Source: Gammaproteobacteria bacterium
Lineage (GTDB): Bacteria > Pseudomonadota > Gammaproteobacteria > Eutrophobiales > Eutrophobiaceae
Assembly (NCBI GenBank): GCA_012103475.1
Contig: WLWS01000002.1
Location: 62,001 to 126,000 of the forward strand
Length of the DNA: 64,000 nt
Reading direction: 5' to 3'
In this document: positions 8,794 to 19,454 of the stretch, one piece after another
How positions within the stretch are numbered: the first letter of the stretch is position 1
How the letters are laid out: each line of letters opens with the position of its first letter
Position numbers and translations under genes: made by a program
Notes under the pieces: generated by a model
Database searches by the model: none
Seen by the model: the letters and a program-made list of their open reading frames with translations, nothing else
What the model was told of the DNA's origin: nothing

Positions 8794-8863
8794 CTCTGTT
8801 CGATTAAATCGTGCGGAAAGGTAATTGAATAGGGCAGAAACTGGTAGTTTTGTAGTAAATCGC

Positions 8864-8924
8864 TATAATTGCCCAGTTAATAATAGGAGTTTGTTTGAAA
8901 GTGGGCCGTGTGCCCATTTTTTTT
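8864..8924 (+). promoter_or_regulatory. rimP operon promoter and leader attenuator-like hairpin
   Basis: A perfect TATAAT (8864-8869) lacks a convincing -35. Downstream, TGGGC-CGTGT-GCCCA (8902-8916) followed by eight T residues (8917-8924) is an intrinsic-terminator shape lying before rimP. A TTG codon at 8895 with an AGGAG site five bases upstream (8885-8889) opens a frame that runs through the hairpin and is in frame with rimP. Translation of it could suppress termination. Confidence 0.5.
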
Positions 8925-8930
8925 AGGTCG

Positions 8931-9383
8931 ATGTATAGACAGAACCAAACGATAGTAAATATGCTCGAACCCGTCATCAGCGCGATGGGATACGAGTTAT
9001 GGGGTATTGAGCAAGTTCCTGATGGCAGAGACTCTTTATTGAGAATCTACATTGACCATAGTGAAGGTATCGACCTTGAAGATTGCACTCGTGTGAGCAG
9101 GCAAGTGGTCGGGGTGCTGGATGTAGAAGATCCGATAAGTGGTAGTTACCGCCTTGAGGTTTCCTCTCCTGGCCTGGACAGGCCTCTTTTTAGTCTGGCC
9201 CAGTTCAGTCGGTTTGAGGGAGAGCGGGCACAGGTGCATTTGCGCGAGAAGCTTGAGGAAAGAAGACAACTCAAAGGCGAAATTGCTCAGGTCGCAGAAG
9301 ATGCGGTGACTATCATCTGTGAAGGAAAGCAGTTTACTGTTTCTGAGAAAATGATAGACAAGGCAAGGCTTTTGCCATTTTAA
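8931..9383 (+). CDS. rimP: Ribosome maturation factor RimP
   Basis: 150-residue 30S assembly factor needed for the ribosomal protein S12 step. Family hallmarks are MLEPVISAMGYELWGIE near the N-terminus and the strongly conserved LEVSSPGLDRPL. Starting at the ATG at 8931 gives exactly the usual family length; an in-frame TTG at 8895 with a better ribosome-binding site would add 12 residues encoded by a terminator-like hairpin. First protein gene of the rimP-nusA-infB-rbfA-truB operon. Confidence 0.93.
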   Translation: MYRQNQTIVNMLEPVISAMGYELWGIEQVPDGRDSLLRIYIDHSEGIDLEDCTRVSRQVVGVLDVEDPISGSYRLEVSSPGLDRPLFSLAQFSRFEGERAQVHLREKLEERRQLKGEIAQVAEDAVTIICEGKQFTVSEKMIDKARLLPF

Positions 9384-9421
9384 AAGCATAATCAGCAAGG
9401 TAACAACGAAAAGAGCGACAG

Positions 9422-10948
9422 ATGAACAAAGAAATTTTAATGGTTGTTGATGTGGTCTCCAATGAGAAAGGAGTAGCCAAAGGCATAATTTTCGAAGCTA
9501 TCGAAGCCGCTCTGGCAATGGCTACGAAAAAACGTCATCGAGAAGATATTGAAGTCCGCGTTGCGATTGATCGTGAAACCGGTGATTACGAAACCTTCCG
9601 ACAATGGGAGATTATGCCAGATTCAGAAGAACCTCTTGAGTTTCCTACTCGACAAATCTTTATCAAAGATGCCGTCGAACAGGCTGATGATCTCGAAGAA
9701 GGTGCTTTTATTGAGGAAGCGATGGATTCCGTTGAGTTTGGCCGAATTGCAGCCCAAACCGCAAAACAGGTAATTGTTCAGAAAGTTCGCGAGGCTGAAC
9801 GCAATCAGGTCATCGAAGCTTATCAGGATCGCGTGGGTGAGATGGTCAGTGGTGTCGTGAAAAGAGTTGAACGTGGAAACGTTATCCTTGATCTGGGTAG
9901 CAATGCCGAGGCCTTTATACCGCGTGAAGATATGATTCCCCGGGAGGCTGTTCGTTCTGGAGACAGATTGCGAGCTTATCTAAAAGATGTACGTCCAGAA
10001 GCTCGCGGGCCACAATTGTTTCTAAGCCGCACCGCCCCGGAACTGCTCATGGAATTGTTTAAAATAGAAGTTCCTGAAATAAATGAAGGCATGATTGAAT
10101 TGCTCAGTGGTGCCCGCGATCCGGGTTCTCGAGCGAAGATTGCGGTGAGGGCTCACGATCAACGAATCGACCCGATAGGTGCATGTGTGGGTATGCGCGG
10201 TTCGAGAGTGCAGGCTGTCTCCAATGAACTTGGCGGCGAGCGTGTCGATATCATCCTGTGGGACGATAACCCTGCTCAATTTGTTATTAATGCCATGGCG
10301 CCGGCGGAAGTGGCCTCAATTATGGTGGACGAAGATTCACACAGTATGGATGTCGCAGTTGCCGAGGAAAACCTGTCTCAGGCGATTGGTCGCGGAGGTC
10401 AGAATGTAAAACTGGCGAGTGAGTTGACGCAATGGACGCTAAATGTGATGTCTGTCGAACAGGCAGAAGAAAAAAATGAAGCGGAAGCGCAAACCCTACA
10501 ACAGCAGTTAATGGAACAACTCGATGTTGACGAGGAAATTGCCATTATTCTGGTTCAGGAAGGCTTCTCCAGCGTAGAGGAAGTAGCATATGTGCCCGAA
10601 AATGAAATGCTGGACGTAGAAGAGTTTGATGAAGATCTTGTTAATGAATTACGCGGGAGAGCGCGTGATGTGATGCTGACCCGTGCAATTGCGAGTGAAG
10701 AAAAACTGGCTGATGCCAAACCAGCAGAGGATTTATTGACTATGGATGGTATGGATAAAGCTCTGGCCTATGAAATGGCCGGACGCGGCATTATTACAAT
10801 GGAAGATCTGGCAGACCAGTCAGTTGATGAGCTGCTGGAAATTGAAGGTCTGGAAAGCGAAAGGGCGGGTGAGTTAATTATGACAGCTCGCGCTCCGTGG
10901 TTTGCGGACGAAGAAGAAACAATTGAAGAGGGGGTTGCTGATGCCTGA
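9422..10948 (+). CDS. nusA: Transcription termination/antitermination factor NusA
   Basis: 508 residues. N-terminal RNA polymerase-binding domain (1 to about 130), an S1 domain (about 139-200, [21 protein letters not shown] region), two KH domains including [14 protein letters not shown] and [15 protein letters not shown], and two acidic C-terminal AR repeats (about 365-500), as in the long gammaproteobacterial form. It binds RNA polymerase to modulate pausing, termination and antitermination. The last eight bases overlap the start of infB. Confidence 0.97.
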   Translation: MNKEILMVVDVVSNEKGVAKGIIFEAIEAALAMATKKRHREDIEVRVAIDRETGDYETFRQWEIMPDSEEPLEFPTRQIFIKDAVEQADDLEEGAFIEEAMDSVEFGRIAAQTAKQVIVQKVREAERNQVIEAYQDRVGEMVSGVVKRVERGNVILDLGSNAEAFIPREDMIPREAVRSGDRLRAYLKDVRPEARGPQLFLSRTAPELLMELFKIEVPEINEGMIELLSGARDPGSRAKIAVRAHDQRIDPIGACVGMRGSRVQAVSNELGGERVDIILWDDNPAQFVINAMAPAEVASIMVDEDSHSMDVAVAEENLSQAIGRGGQNVKLASELTQWTLNVMSVEQAEEKNEAEAQTLQQQLMEQLDVDEEIAIILVQEGFSSVEEVAYVPENEMLDVEEFDEDLVNELRGRARDVMLTRAIASEEKLADAKPAEDLLTMDGMDKALAYEMAGRGIITMEDLADQSVDELLEIEGLESERAGELIMTARAPWFADEEETIEEGVADA

Positions 10949-13442
10949 AGTCACCGTAAAAGAATACGCTGATGTGATTGGCATAACGGTTGAGAAACTG
11001 CAGGAGCAGCTCAATGAAGCCGGTCTCTCGGAACGTTCAGCGGATGATCAGTTATCGGATGCCGAAAAAGCGGAATTGCTTGGACATCTTCGCCGCAAAC
11101 GTGGCAAAGATGACGAATCCGAACCGAAAAAAATCACCCTGAAAAGAAAGACAGTTAGTGAATTGAAAGTCCCGATCAGTACTCAGGGTCGTGGTAAACC
11201 ACGCTCAAAAACCGTGAGTGTTGAGTTTCGTAAACGCAGAACCTATGCCAAAAGAAGTATGCTCGAAGAAGAAGCAAATAAGGTGGCGGATGAAGAGAAA
11301 GCCCGGCGTGATGCGATAGAAGCTAAAGAAAAAGAAGCCGAGGAAGCTATAGCCCGGGCAAAAGCCGAAGCGGAAGCTGCCCTGTTGGCAGAAGAACAAA
11401 AGAAAGCGGAAGAATTACTTGCCGCTGAAGCAGCCGCAGCCGAGAAGCTCGCTCCGGCAGAGCCACAGCCAGAACCCGTGGTAGAACCTGAAGTGATTCC
11501 AACCACGCCTGACATGGTGCCTACAAAGGAAAACCGTGAGAAAGCTGCCGATAAGAAGTCGCCCAAATTTCATCGAAAGGAGCTTCATGTAGCGACTGAT
11601 AAATCTGGCCGGCGGAAAAAGAAACAGCGTACCCGTAACGTGGTGACCAAGCCAACGCAGCATGCTTTTGAAAAGCCAACAGCTCCTGTAATTCGCGAGG
11701 TAGAACTTCCTGAAAGTATTTCCGTTGCCGAACTGGCTCAGCGCATGTCGGTTAAAGGCACTGAAGTGGTCAAGGCTATGATGAATCTTGGCAGCATGGT
11801 TACAATTAATCAGACGATTGATCAGGAAACTGCGACCATTGTCGTTGAAGAGATGGGGCATATAGCGAAAGTTCTGCAGGAAAACGCACTAGAAGAACAG
11901 ATAATCCAGGCCACCCGGATTGAAGGTGAGGAGGTTTCCAGAGCGCCGGTAGTCACCGTTATGGGGCACGTTGATCATGGTAAAACCTCTTTGCTCGATT
12001 ACATCCGAACAGCGAAGGTTGCCGCAGGCGAAGCCGGGGGCATTACCCAGCACATTGGTGCCTATTCCGTGGAGACCTCAAAAGGGTCGATTACTTTCCT
12101 TGATACACCCGGACATGAGGCTTTCACAGCAATGCGTGCCCGAGGTGCTAAAGCCACAGATATTGTTATTGTTGTAGTTGCCGCAGACGACGGTGTCATG
12201 CCACAAACCGAAGAAGCGGTTGTTCACGCCAAGGCAGGTAATGTGCCTATTATCGTAGCAGTCAATAAAATCGATAAGACAGATGCTGATCCGGAACGAG
12301 TAAAACAGGAACTTTCAAAACACGAAGTTATTCCAGAGGATTGGGGTGGCGATACCATGTTTGTTAATGTCTCAGCTCAAACCGGAGAAGGGATAGATGA
12401 CTTGCTTGACAGCATCAGTCTGCAGGCCGAAGTACTTGAGCTCAAAGTTAGCGAAAAAGGTCCCGCTACCGGTGTGGTAATCGAATCACGGCTGGATAAA
12501 GGGCGCGGTCCGGTAGCGACTATTCTGGTACAGAGCGGAGAACTTCAAAAAGGAGATATTCTTCTTAGTGGTCATGAGTTCGGTCGGGTTAGAGCGATGA
12601 TCAACGATGGCGGGCAGGAAGTAGACACGGCAGGGCCCTCAACACCTGTCGAAGTGCTCGGTTTATCGGGTACACCAAATGCGGGCGACGAAATGATTGT
12701 CGTGCCTGATGAGAAAAAAGCACGTGAGATAGCCCTGTTCCGTCAGGGTAAGTATCGTGAGGTCAAACTGGCAAAGCAGCAGGCTTCAAAAATGGAAAAC
12801 ATGATGTCATCCATGGGCAGTGCCGAAGGCGCGAGTGTTAACCTTCTGATAAAGGCAGATGTTCAGGGGTCCTCGGAAGCTTTGAGTGAAGCTTTGCAGA
12901 AATTAAGTAATGACGAAGTAAGCGTTAATATTATCAGCAATGGTGTTGGTGGCATTACCGAGTCTGACATCAATCTGGCCATGGCTTCAAAAGGTGTCGT
13001 TATCGGTTTTAACGTTCGGGCCGATAGTTCAGCGCGTAAGTTGATAGATGAAGAGGGAATTGATCTTCGTTATTACAGTGTTATTTACGATGTCATTGAT
13101 GATGTCAAAGCAGCAATCAGCGGACTGTTATCACCTGAAATTCGTGAGCAGATTATCGGTATAGCCGAAGTCAGGGAAGTTTATCGCTCACCGAAGTTTG
13201 GTGATATAGCCGGTTGTCTGGTGTCGAGTGGAGTTGTTAAACGGAATAACCCGATTCGAGTTCTACGCGACAATATAGTTATCTATGAGGGCGAGCTGGA
13301 GTCATTGCGACGCTTTAAGGATGACGTTAACGAGGTGCAATCTGGCACTGAGTGCGGTATTGGCGTGAAAAACTATAATGATGTCAAAGAAGGTGATCAG
13401 ATCGAAGTATTTGAACGGGTCGAGATTGCGCGAAGTATCTAA
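10941..13442 (+). CDS. infB: Translation initiation factor IF-2
   Basis: 833-residue GTPase that places initiator tRNA on the 30S subunit and promotes subunit joining. An N-terminal IF2N domain, then a highly charged Ala/Glu/Lys-rich linker (about 100-250), a second IF2N segment, and the G domain: GHVDHGKT (about 342-349), [12 protein letters not shown]. The ATG at 10941 overlaps the nusA stop by eight bases and has GAGGGGG just upstream; an earlier in-frame ATG at 10902 inside nusA is not needed. The initiator tRNA gene heads the same region. Confidence 0.97.
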   Translation: MPEVTVKEYADVIGITVEKLQEQLNEAGLSERSADDQLSDAEKAELLGHLRRKRGKDDESEPKKITLKRKTVSELKVPISTQGRGKPRSKTVSVEFRKRRTYAKRSMLEEEANKVADEEKARRDAIEAKEKEAEEAIARAKAEAEAALLAEEQKKAEELLAAEAAAAEKLAPAEPQPEPVVEPEVIPTTPDMVPTKENREKAADKKSPKFHRKELHVATDKSGRRKKKQRTRNVVTKPTQHAFEKPTAPVIREVELPESISVAELAQRMSVKGTEVVKAMMNLGSMVTINQTIDQETATIVVEEMGHIAKVLQENALEEQIIQATRIEGEEVSRAPVVTVMGHVDHGKTSLLDYIRTAKVAAGEAGGITQHIGAYSVETSKGSITFLDTPGHEAFTAMRARGAKATDIVIVVVAADDGVMPQTEEAVVHAKAGNVPIIVAVNKIDKTDADPERVKQELSKHEVIPEDWGGDTMFVNVSAQTGEGIDDLLDSISLQAEVLELKVSEKGPATGVVIESRLDKGRGPVATILVQSGELQKGDILLSGHEFGRVRAMINDGGQEVDTAGPSTPVEVLGLSGTPNAGDEMIVVPDEKKAREIALFRQGKYREVKLAKQQASKMENMMSSMGSAEGASVNLLIKADVQGSSEALSEALQKLSNDEVSVNIISNGVGGITESDINLAMASKGVVIGFNVRADSSARKLIDEEGIDLRYYSVIYDVIDDVKAAISGLLSPEIREQIIGIAEVREVYRSPKFGDIAGCLVSSGVVKRNNPIRVLRDNIVIYEGELESLRRFKDDVNEVQSGTECGIGVKNYNDVKEGDQIEVFERVEIARSI

Positions 13443-13520
13443 TGTTCAATCGCCTGCGAGCTATCACTAGAATCATCATTTTTAACTTATTGAATCTTAA
13501 CTGCGACGGTCAGCAGTTGT

Positions 13521-13886
13521 ATGCCTAAAGAATTCGGAAGAAACAGGCGTGTATCAGATCTTATCCAGCGCGATCTTGCCACGCTTATTCAGCGTGAAGT
13601 TCATAATAAAGAATTTGGACTGATAACACTCTCGGCTGTTGATGTGAGTCCAGATTTACTCAACGCTAAAATATTTGTCACCAGTATGAGTGATGATTGT
13701 GACAAACAGACGCTGGTGGCTACCCTCAACGATATGTCTGGTCACTTTAGACATGAATTGGCAAAAGATTCACCTCTACGTAAAACTCCAAAATTGCAGT
13801 TTGTTTTTGATGGTAGCGTTGAGCATGGCACCAGACTTTCGGCGTTGATTGACTCTGTTCAGCCTGAGGCTGATAGCAGCGATTAA
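13521..13886 (+). CDS. rbfA: Ribosome-binding factor A
   Basis: 121-residue KH-fold 30S maturation factor, involved in 16S rRNA 5' end processing and cold adaptation. It shows the family start (FGRNRRVSDLIQRDLATLIQ), the VDVSPDLLNAKIFV strand and LRKTPKLQFVFDGSVEHGTRLSALID. Lies between infB and truB, as in other gammaproteobacteria. Confidence 0.96.
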   Translation: MPKEFGRNRRVSDLIQRDLATLIQREVHNKEFGLITLSAVDVSPDLLNAKIFVTSMSDDCDKQTLVATLNDMSGHFRHELAKDSPLRKTPKLQFVFDGSVEHGTRLSALIDSVQPEADSSD

Positions 13887-13915
13887 CGGTAATTATTTCA
13901 TAAAGTCATTTTCTG

Positions 13916-14833
13916 ATGAGTAAGCGGGGTCGCAATAAGGGCCGTAATATCCATGGAGTTCTGTTGCTCGATAAGCCATCAGGTATTACTTCCAACGATG
14001 CTTTGCAGAAAGTGAAGCGCCTTTATGATGCCCGCAAAGCTGGTCACACAGGAAGTCTGGACAAGACGGCGACCGGCTTATTACCGATTTGCTTTGGTGA
14101 GGCGACCAAATTTTCTTCACACCTGCTCAACGCGGACAAACAATATCGTGCACTTTGCATATTGGGTTCTGAAACCAGTACCGGCGATGCCGCCGGAGAA
14201 GTCATCAATCAATATCCGGTTCCTGACATTAGTGAAAAACAGATGGAACAGGTACTGACACAATTCAGAGGTGAAATAGAGCAGGTTCCGCCAATGTACT
14301 CAGCCTTGAAAGTGAATGGTCAGCGTTTATATAAACTGGCATATCAGGGCCTCGAAGTGGAGCGCAAAGCACGATCTGTCTACATAAAAGAGCTGAATCT
14401 GATAAACAAGGAGGTGGGTAGTTTTGAGATTGACGTTCTCTGCAGCAAGGGTACGTATATTCGCACACTGGCGGAGGATATCGGCAAAAAAATTGGTTGT
14501 GGAGCCCATGTAGGCGAGCTAAGACGCATCGGATCAGGCCCATTCTCGGCAGCCGGTATGATCGATATGCAGGCTCTGGAACAACTTGCAGAAGGAGGAA
14601 CAGAAAGCCTGGATGCGAAGTTGTTAGCAGTTGATACGGCTTTGTTAAATCTGCCGGAACTGAGCCTCACGGAGAGTGTTGCGTTTTATCTTTGTCAGGG
14701 GCAGGCGGTGACAGTACCCAATGCACCGTCTCAGGGTTTGCTTCGGCTTTACGACAATGGGCAGCGCTTTTTGGGTCTTGGAGAGGTGCTGGATGATGGA
14801 AGAATCAGGCCTCGCAGGCTGATAAGCTTGTGA
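13916..14833 (+). CDS. truB: tRNA pseudouridine(55) synthase
   Basis: 305 residues. Makes the T-loop pseudouridine at tRNA position 55. The N-terminal GVLLLDKPSGITSNDAL and the catalytic loop GHTGSLDKTATGLLPICFGEATK fragment are clear; the catalytic Asp is in GSLD. The residues after it (Lys-Thr) differ from the usual Pro-Leu. A C-terminal PUA-like segment ends the protein. It starts 29 bases after rbfA and belongs to the same operon. Confidence 0.96.
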   Translation: MSKRGRNKGRNIHGVLLLDKPSGITSNDALQKVKRLYDARKAGHTGSLDKTATGLLPICFGEATKFSSHLLNADKQYRALCILGSETSTGDAAGEVINQYPVPDISEKQMEQVLTQFRGEIEQVPPMYSALKVNGQRLYKLAYQGLEVERKARSVYIKELNLINKEVGSFEIDVLCSKGTYIRTLAEDIGKKIGCGAHVGELRRIGSGPFSAAGMIDMQALEQLAEGGTESLDAKLLAVDTALLNLPELSLTESVAFYLCQGQAVTVPNAPSQGLLRLYDNGQRFLGLGEVLDDGRIRPRRLISL

Positions 14834-14890
14834 TTTATTCAAATTGAGGCGAAAAGCACCAAAAAACTTGACTATATCGGTGACTTTCCC

Positions 14891-14919
14891 TTGTTCGCAT
14901 GCAGGTGCCTCGGTACAAT
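14891..14919 (+). promoter_or_regulatory. rpsO promoter
   Basis: TTGTTC (14891-14896) and TACAAT (14914-14919) with the ideal 17-base spacer. It gives rpsO-pnp an entry independent of the infB operon, as in E. coli. Confidence 0.65.
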
Positions 14920-14963
14920 ACGCGCGTTTTTGCGAGTGGAAAATTCAGGAGCAGGCTTAAATT

Positions 14964-15233
14964 ATGGCATTAAATCAGCAACAAGTAGCTGGCATCGTCA
15001 GCGAGTATCAGCGTTCAGCAAGTGATTCGGGTTCGCCCGAGGTGCAGGTCGCGTTATTAACAGCGAATATTACGGATTTATCAGAGCACTTCAAAGTGCA
15101 CAAAAAGGATAATCATTCCAGACAAGGCTTACTGCGTATGGTGAACCGGCGTCGTAAACTTCTGGATTACCTGAAGGATAAAGATGTAAACCGTTATCGT
15201 GATTTAATTTCAAAACTTGGTTTGCGTAAATAG
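14964..15233 (+). CDS. rpsO: 30S ribosomal protein S15
   Basis: 89 residues, the standard length. Binds the central domain of 16S rRNA. Conserved [21 protein letters not shown] and the [11 protein letters not shown] helix are intact. The ribosome-binding region (AGGAG at 14947-14951) is unusually far from the ATG (12 bases), which would fit a folded, autoregulated translation start as known for S15 in E. coli. Confidence 0.97.
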   Translation: MALNQQQVAGIVSEYQRSASDSGSPEVQVALLTANITDLSEHFKVHKKDNHSRQGLLRMVNRRRKLLDYLKDKDVNRYRDLISKLGLRK

Positions 15234-15281
15234 CCCGCTCACTCCACACGATTCACTCATCTAAAATCCAGTTTTCAAATT

Positions 15282-15316
15282 CGACAATTCAGAGCATTCC
15301 AAAGCTAAAATTGTCG
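15282..15316 (+). promoter_or_regulatory. Stem-loop in the rpsO-pnp spacer (possible RNase III/PNPase autoregulation site)
   Basis: CGACAATT (15282-15289) and AATTGTCG (15309-15316) form a perfect 8-base stem around a 19-base loop in the 131-base spacer. In E. coli the pnp leader folds into a stem cleaved by RNase III, after which PNPase represses its own mRNA. Position and absence of a T run suggest the analogous element here; this is inference. Confidence 0.45.
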
Positions 15317-15364
15317 TTCTATCTTACTATCAATTTCACACCATAGGATGTCGGGATAAAACTA

Positions 15365-17452
15365 ATGAACGTGGTCAAAAAAGAATTTCAGTTTGGTGAT
15401 AAAACGGTTGTCCTGGAAACAGGCAGAGTTGCGCGACAGGCAACAGGTGCGGTTTTGTGTAGCATGGGAGACACAGTAGTGCTGGTCACCTGTGTCGGGC
15501 GAAAAGATGCCGATCCTGGTCGTGATTTTTTCCCCTTAACAGTCGACTATCAGGAAAGAAATTACGCAGCTGGTAAAATACCGGGAGGCTTTTTTAAACG
15601 AGAAGGCAGACCATCTGAAAAAGAAACACTTACCTCAAGACTAATCGATCGACCTATCAGACCTTTATTCCCAAAGGGCTTCAAAAACGAAGTACAAATC
15701 GTCGCTACAGTGATGTCACTGGATCCAAATGTTGATCCGGATATTCTTGCACTAATAGGTGCATCGGCTTCTGTATCCATAACCGGGATGCCATTTTCCG
15801 GACCGATTGGCGCGGCCAGAGTTGGTTATCGTGATGGTAATTATATTATCAATCCAAGTTTCGATGAGCTGGATAACTCCGAGCTGAATCTAGTGGTTGC
15901 CGGCACCAGCACTTCAGTGCTGATGGTTGAGTCAGAAGCGCAGGAACTCTCCGAGGAAGTTATGCTGGGTGCCGTAATGTATGGTCATGAGCAGATGCAG
16001 GTGGTAATCGAAAATATCGCCGAGATGGCAGCGGAAGTAGGCGCCAAATCCTGGGACTGGCAGGCACCGGAACAAGACGAAGATCTTACTTCTGAAATTG
16101 ATAGTCGATGCAGTGATCTGATTCGCGAGGCCTATGCGATTACCGACAAATTGAGTCGACGTGATCGCCTTGATGAAATCCGAAGCCAGGTTGTGGAAGC
16201 GATGCAGGAAGAACATGAAGATCGCTGGCCACAAGGCAAAATCCAGTCAGCTATAGCCAAACTTGAAAGTAATATTGTCCGCGGCGGTATCGTTGCAGGT
16301 GAAAACAGAATTGATGGCCGAGTGCCCGATGCTATCCGGCAAATTACTGTCGAAGTTGGCGTGCTACCGCGTGCACATGGTTCAGCCTTGTTTACTCGTG
16401 GTGAAACTCAGGCTCTGGTTGCGGTTGCGCTTGGAACTGAACGTGATTCGCAGATAATTGACGCTATCGAAGGTGAGCGTAGAGAGCAGTTTATGCTGCA
16501 TTACAACTTTCCTCCTTACTGTGTTGGTGAAACTGGGCGGGTAGGTACACCTAAACGTAGAGAAATTGGTCATGGCAGACTGGCAAAGCGCGGCATGGTA
16601 GCGGTTATGCCGACTCTGGCCGAGTTTCCCTATGCTATTCGTGTAGTGTCTGAAATTACAGAGTCTAACGGTTCAAGCTCAATGGCTTCTGTTTGTGGTA
16701 CCAGTTTGTCACTGATGGACGCGGGTGTCAGCGTTTCAGCGCCAGTAGCCGGTATCGCGATGGGTCTGATTAAGGAGGGAGATAAGTTTGTTGTGCTCTC
16801 CGACATTATGGGTGATGAGGATCATCTTGGCGACATGGATTTTAAAGTGGCAGGAAGCAACAATGGTGTTACTGCCCTGCAAATGGACATCAAGATCGAC
16901 GGTATTACCAAAGAGATCATGGAAGCTGCACTGTCACAGGCAAAAGACGGGCGAATGCACATACTGGGCAAAATGAACGAGGTGATTAGCTCACCGCGTC
17001 AGGAAATGTCCGAGCATGCACCACGCATAACCACCATTAAAATCAATCCGGACAAGATTCGCGATGTTATCGGTAAAGGCGGTGCGACAATTCGTGCTAT
17101 CACCGAAGAAACTGGCGCCACAATCGATATTGATGACGACGGCACTGTAAAAATCTTTTCCGTGGACAAAGCAGCCAGCGAAGATGCCCGTAAACGTGTC
17201 GAGCAGATAACCGCTGATATTGAGGTTGGTGTCATTTATGAAGGCCGGGTTCAAAAGCTCATGGATTTTGGTGCTTTTGTTAACATATTGCCGGGTAAAG
17301 ATGGTCTGGTTCATATTTCTCAGATTAGTGAAGAAAGAGTAGAGAATGTCAGCGATAAGCTTGCCGAAGGTGATATGGTTAAGGTGAAAGTACTTGAAGT
17401 GGATAAACAGGGCAGGGTACGCCTTAGCATGAAGGCGGTTACAGAAGGCTGA
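15365..17452 (+). CDS. pnp: Polyribonucleotide nucleotidyltransferase
   Basis: 695-residue phosphorolytic 3'-5' exoribonuclease and degradosome subunit. Two RNase PH-like domains, the first starting at the N-terminus and the second from about residue 310, flank an alpha-helical domain. A KH domain (about 556-615, [13 protein letters not shown]) and a C-terminal S1 domain (about 621-690, [18 protein letters not shown]) are present. Downstream of rpsO as usual and followed by a strong terminator. Confidence 0.97.
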   Translation: MNVVKKEFQFGDKTVVLETGRVARQATGAVLCSMGDTVVLVTCVGRKDADPGRDFFPLTVDYQERNYAAGKIPGGFFKREGRPSEKETLTSRLIDRPIRPLFPKGFKNEVQIVATVMSLDPNVDPDILALIGASASVSITGMPFSGPIGAARVGYRDGNYIINPSFDELDNSELNLVVAGTSTSVLMVESEAQELSEEVMLGAVMYGHEQMQVVIENIAEMAAEVGAKSWDWQAPEQDEDLTSEIDSRCSDLIREAYAITDKLSRRDRLDEIRSQVVEAMQEEHEDRWPQGKIQSAIAKLESNIVRGGIVAGENRIDGRVPDAIRQITVEVGVLPRAHGSALFTRGETQALVAVALGTERDSQIIDAIEGERREQFMLHYNFPPYCVGETGRVGTPKRREIGHGRLAKRGMVAVMPTLAEFPYAIRVVSEITESNGSSSMASVCGTSLSLMDAGVSVSAPVAGIAMGLIKEGDKFVVLSDIMGDEDHLGDMDFKVAGSNNGVTALQMDIKIDGITKEIMEAALSQAKDGRMHILGKMNEVISSPRQEMSEHAPRITTIKINPDKIRDVIGKGGATIRAITEETGATIDIDDDGTVKIFSVDKAASEDARKRVEQITADIEVGVIYEGRVQKLMDFGAFVNILPGKDGLVHISQISEERVENVSDKLAEGDMVKVKVLEVDKQGRVRLSMKAVTEG

Positions 17453-17471
17453 TCTTGTTGATGGAGTTTTG

Positions 17472-17499
17472 AAAAAGGGGTCTTTGACCCCTTTTTTTT
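17472..17499 (+). terminator. Terminator of the rpsO-pnp unit
   Basis: AAAAAGGGGTC-TTT-GACCCCTTTTT stem-loop ending in a T tract, 20 bases after the pnp stop codon. Confidence 0.95.
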
Positions 17500-17581
17500 C
17501 GCCTGCATTAACCCTTTTCTGAAAAATTTACGTTTCACAAGTCAAGAGGCAGAAATTCAGCCGGAAATTCCGCCTCAAATT

Positions 17582-17610
17582 TTGACACAGGCGCTTTGAT
17601 GTTCTTACAC
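17582..17610 (+). promoter_or_regulatory. Candidate promoter of the sigma factor gene
   Basis: TTGACA (17582-17587) and TTACAC (17605-17610) are 17 bases apart. Transcription would start near 17617, next to the ATG at 17618, so the mRNA may be leaderless; no ribosome-binding sequence precedes the ATG. Confidence 0.4.
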
Positions 17611-17617
17611 TCCAACC

Positions 17618-18187
17618 ATGGAGAGAGATGTTGCCGATGAAGACCTTATGCTGGCGTACCGAAATGGTGATGCGGTCTCCTTTGACAGGCTCTACTCGCG
17701 TCACAAAGGTGCCGTTTATCGTTATATTTTAAGACATTGCAGGAACGAGGCGATAGCAGAAGAGCTATTTCAGGAAGTCTGGATGAATCTTATCAAGGCT
17801 CGAGAACGCTATGTTGTAAAGGCAAAATTTACGACTTGGTTGTACCAGATAGCGCAAAACAAACTGATTGATCACTATAGACGACAAAAACCCGGGGCAG
17901 GTTCAGGTCTGAAAACGGACGAGTTTGAGCCAGATGATTTAACCGCAAGAGTTGATGAACAACCGGAGCAGCAAACGCAAACAGGAAAACAGATGGCTCA
18001 TCTTTTCCATTTGTTAGATCAACTTCCTGAGGAGCAAAAACAGGCTTTTTTGTTGCGTGAAGAAGCCGGTATGAGTCTTGATGAGATAGCAGAAGCGATG
18101 GAGGTCAATGCGGAAACTGCGAAGAGCCGCTTACGCTATGCCATCAACAAATTAAAACAGGGTTTGACAGCATATGACTCAGAATAA
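17618..18187 (+). CDS. ECF-type RNA polymerase sigma factor
   Basis: 189 residues with sigma region 2 (about 12-80; AEELFQEVWMNLIKARERY and FTTWLYQIAQNKLIDHYRR) and region 4 (about 125-178; LPEEQKQAFLLREEAGMSLDEIA helix-turn-helix, then AKSRLRYAINKLK). No region 3. A 14-base overlap with the following gene, which encodes a membrane protein, is the usual sigma/anti-sigma layout. Target promoters unknown. Confidence 0.9.
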   Translation: MERDVADEDLMLAYRNGDAVSFDRLYSRHKGAVYRYILRHCRNEAIAEELFQEVWMNLIKARERYVVKAKFTTWLYQIAQNKLIDHYRRQKPGAGSGLKTDEFEPDDLTARVDEQPEQQTQTGKQMAHLFHLLDQLPEEQKQAFLLREEAGMSLDEIAEAMEVNAETAKSRLRYAINKLKQGLTAYDSE

Positions 18188-18962
18188 AGAAGAGCAGGAA
18201 CTTGAGCTCTATCTGAAAGGTGAGTTGGATCTTTCCGCAATTTTTCGGTCCGGCTCTAAGGAAGAGCCTGCGCTGCATGTTGACGATGCGATACGAGCGG
18301 CTTCTCGCCGTGAACTCGGAACAGGGCCGGATTACGCTTGCAGTCCATTCGCCTCGAAATGGCAGGTCCCTTTGTCTCTTGCCGCTGTGCTTGTGTTATC
18401 TGTAAGCGTATTTCTGACAATGCAGCAGGATTATCATGAAAGTAATTTTAACTCGCCGGCAGAAGACCAGACTGTACAGGTAAAAGCCTTCAGTGAAATG
18501 GAGAAGATCGAACAGAAAAATAAAAAGCTATTACCGTCAAGCGCAGGCGTAGAAGAGTTAAAAGAAGAATTACCTTTTTTGAATGAAAACAGGGGTGTTG
18601 TCTCGGAGGACTTCGCTCCGCGCCCGACGGAGATTTCTGATGTAATGCCTCGCAAGCCGAAAAAACAACTATCTGATAGAGACTCTTCCGGTTCAGTTGA
18701 ACAGTTTTCTGCTGTAGCAGAACCGATGAGAAGAAAAGAGACCGAAAAACGTATCATTCCAGATACAAACATGGCAACTGAGCGTATCGACCTGGAGCCG
18801 CAGCAGTGGTTGAAAAAAATCAATAAACTCTGGAAAGAAGGGAAGAGAGAAGAAGCTGAAGAATCCTTACAAGCATTTTCGAGAGCTTACCCGGATATTG
18901 AATTGAAGGGATACCTCGAGGAAAACGCAATTCAGGAACTGAAGCCTGAAATAGCTCAATAA
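18174..18962 (+). CDS. Putative membrane-anchored anti-sigma partner
   Basis: 262 residues. A short acidic cytoplasmic N-terminus (about 1-60), one membrane helix (about 64-80, VPLSLAAVLVLSVSVFL), then a long charged periplasmic part ending in a TPR-like helical segment (WLKKINKLWKEGKREEAEESL). Overlap with the sigma gene implies co-translation. The zinc-finger HxxxCxxC motif of ZAS-type anti-sigma factors is absent, so the anti-sigma call rests on position and topology only. Confidence 0.6.
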   Translation: MTQNKEEQELELYLKGELDLSAIFRSGSKEEPALHVDDAIRAASRRELGTGPDYACSPFASKWQVPLSLAAVLVLSVSVFLTMQQDYHESNFNSPAEDQTVQVKAFSEMEKIEQKNKKLLPSSAGVEELKEELPFLNENRGVVSEDFAPRPTEISDVMPRKPKKQLSDRDSSGSVEQFSAVAEPMRRKETEKRIIPDTNMATERIDLEPQQWLKKINKLWKEGKREEAEESLQAFSRAYPDIELKGYLEENAIQELKPEIAQ

Positions 18963-19034
18963 TCACAGGTGGATTAGTCAGTAATAGGTCTTTTGTGTAT
19001 ATTGCTCAGATTGAAATTTGAAAGGAGATAGGTG

Positions 19035-19418
19035 ATGGATTATGTCGCGTTAGTAATAGTACTGGCAATTCTTGAGTACTTCTTTTTTATGGGGATGGTT
19101 GGCAAGGCAAGAGGGGACTATTCGGTTAAAGCTCCAGCGACAACCGGCGATGAAATGTTTGAACGCTATTATCGCGTTCATCAAAATACGCTTGAGCAGC
19201 TCGTTATGTTTATTCCCAGCATTTATTGTTTTGGCGTCTATATGCATGCATTGGGCGCTGCGGCTTTGGGCTTACTGTTTCTCATCGGACGGATGGTATA
19301 TTTCAAAGCTTATATAGCTGATCCGGATTCACGAGGCGTCGGCATGATGATTGGTTTTATGTCAATAATGATTCTGATGCTCGGCGCGCTGGTCGGAATT
19401 ATCATTGAACTTATATAA
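19035..19418 (+). CDS. MAPEG family membrane protein
   Basis: 127 residues and four predicted membrane helices. The family signature is R-x-x-x-x-N-x-x-E-Q (YYRVHQNTLEQLVMFIPS) after the first helix. MAPEG proteins are eicosanoid/glutathione-type membrane transferases; bacterial members are mostly of unknown substrate. AAAGGAG (19021-19027) is spaced seven bases from the ATG at 19035, which is preferred over the adjacent GTG at 19032. Confidence 0.88.
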   Translation: MDYVALVIVLAILEYFFFMGMVGKARGDYSVKAPATTGDEMFERYYRVHQNTLEQLVMFIPSIYCFGVYMHALGAAALGLLFLIGRMVYFKAYIADPDSRGVGMMIGFMSIMILMLGALVGIIIELI

Positions 19419-19454
19419 GATCTGAATGGAAAAGAATATTGTAGGGAGCAGCTT

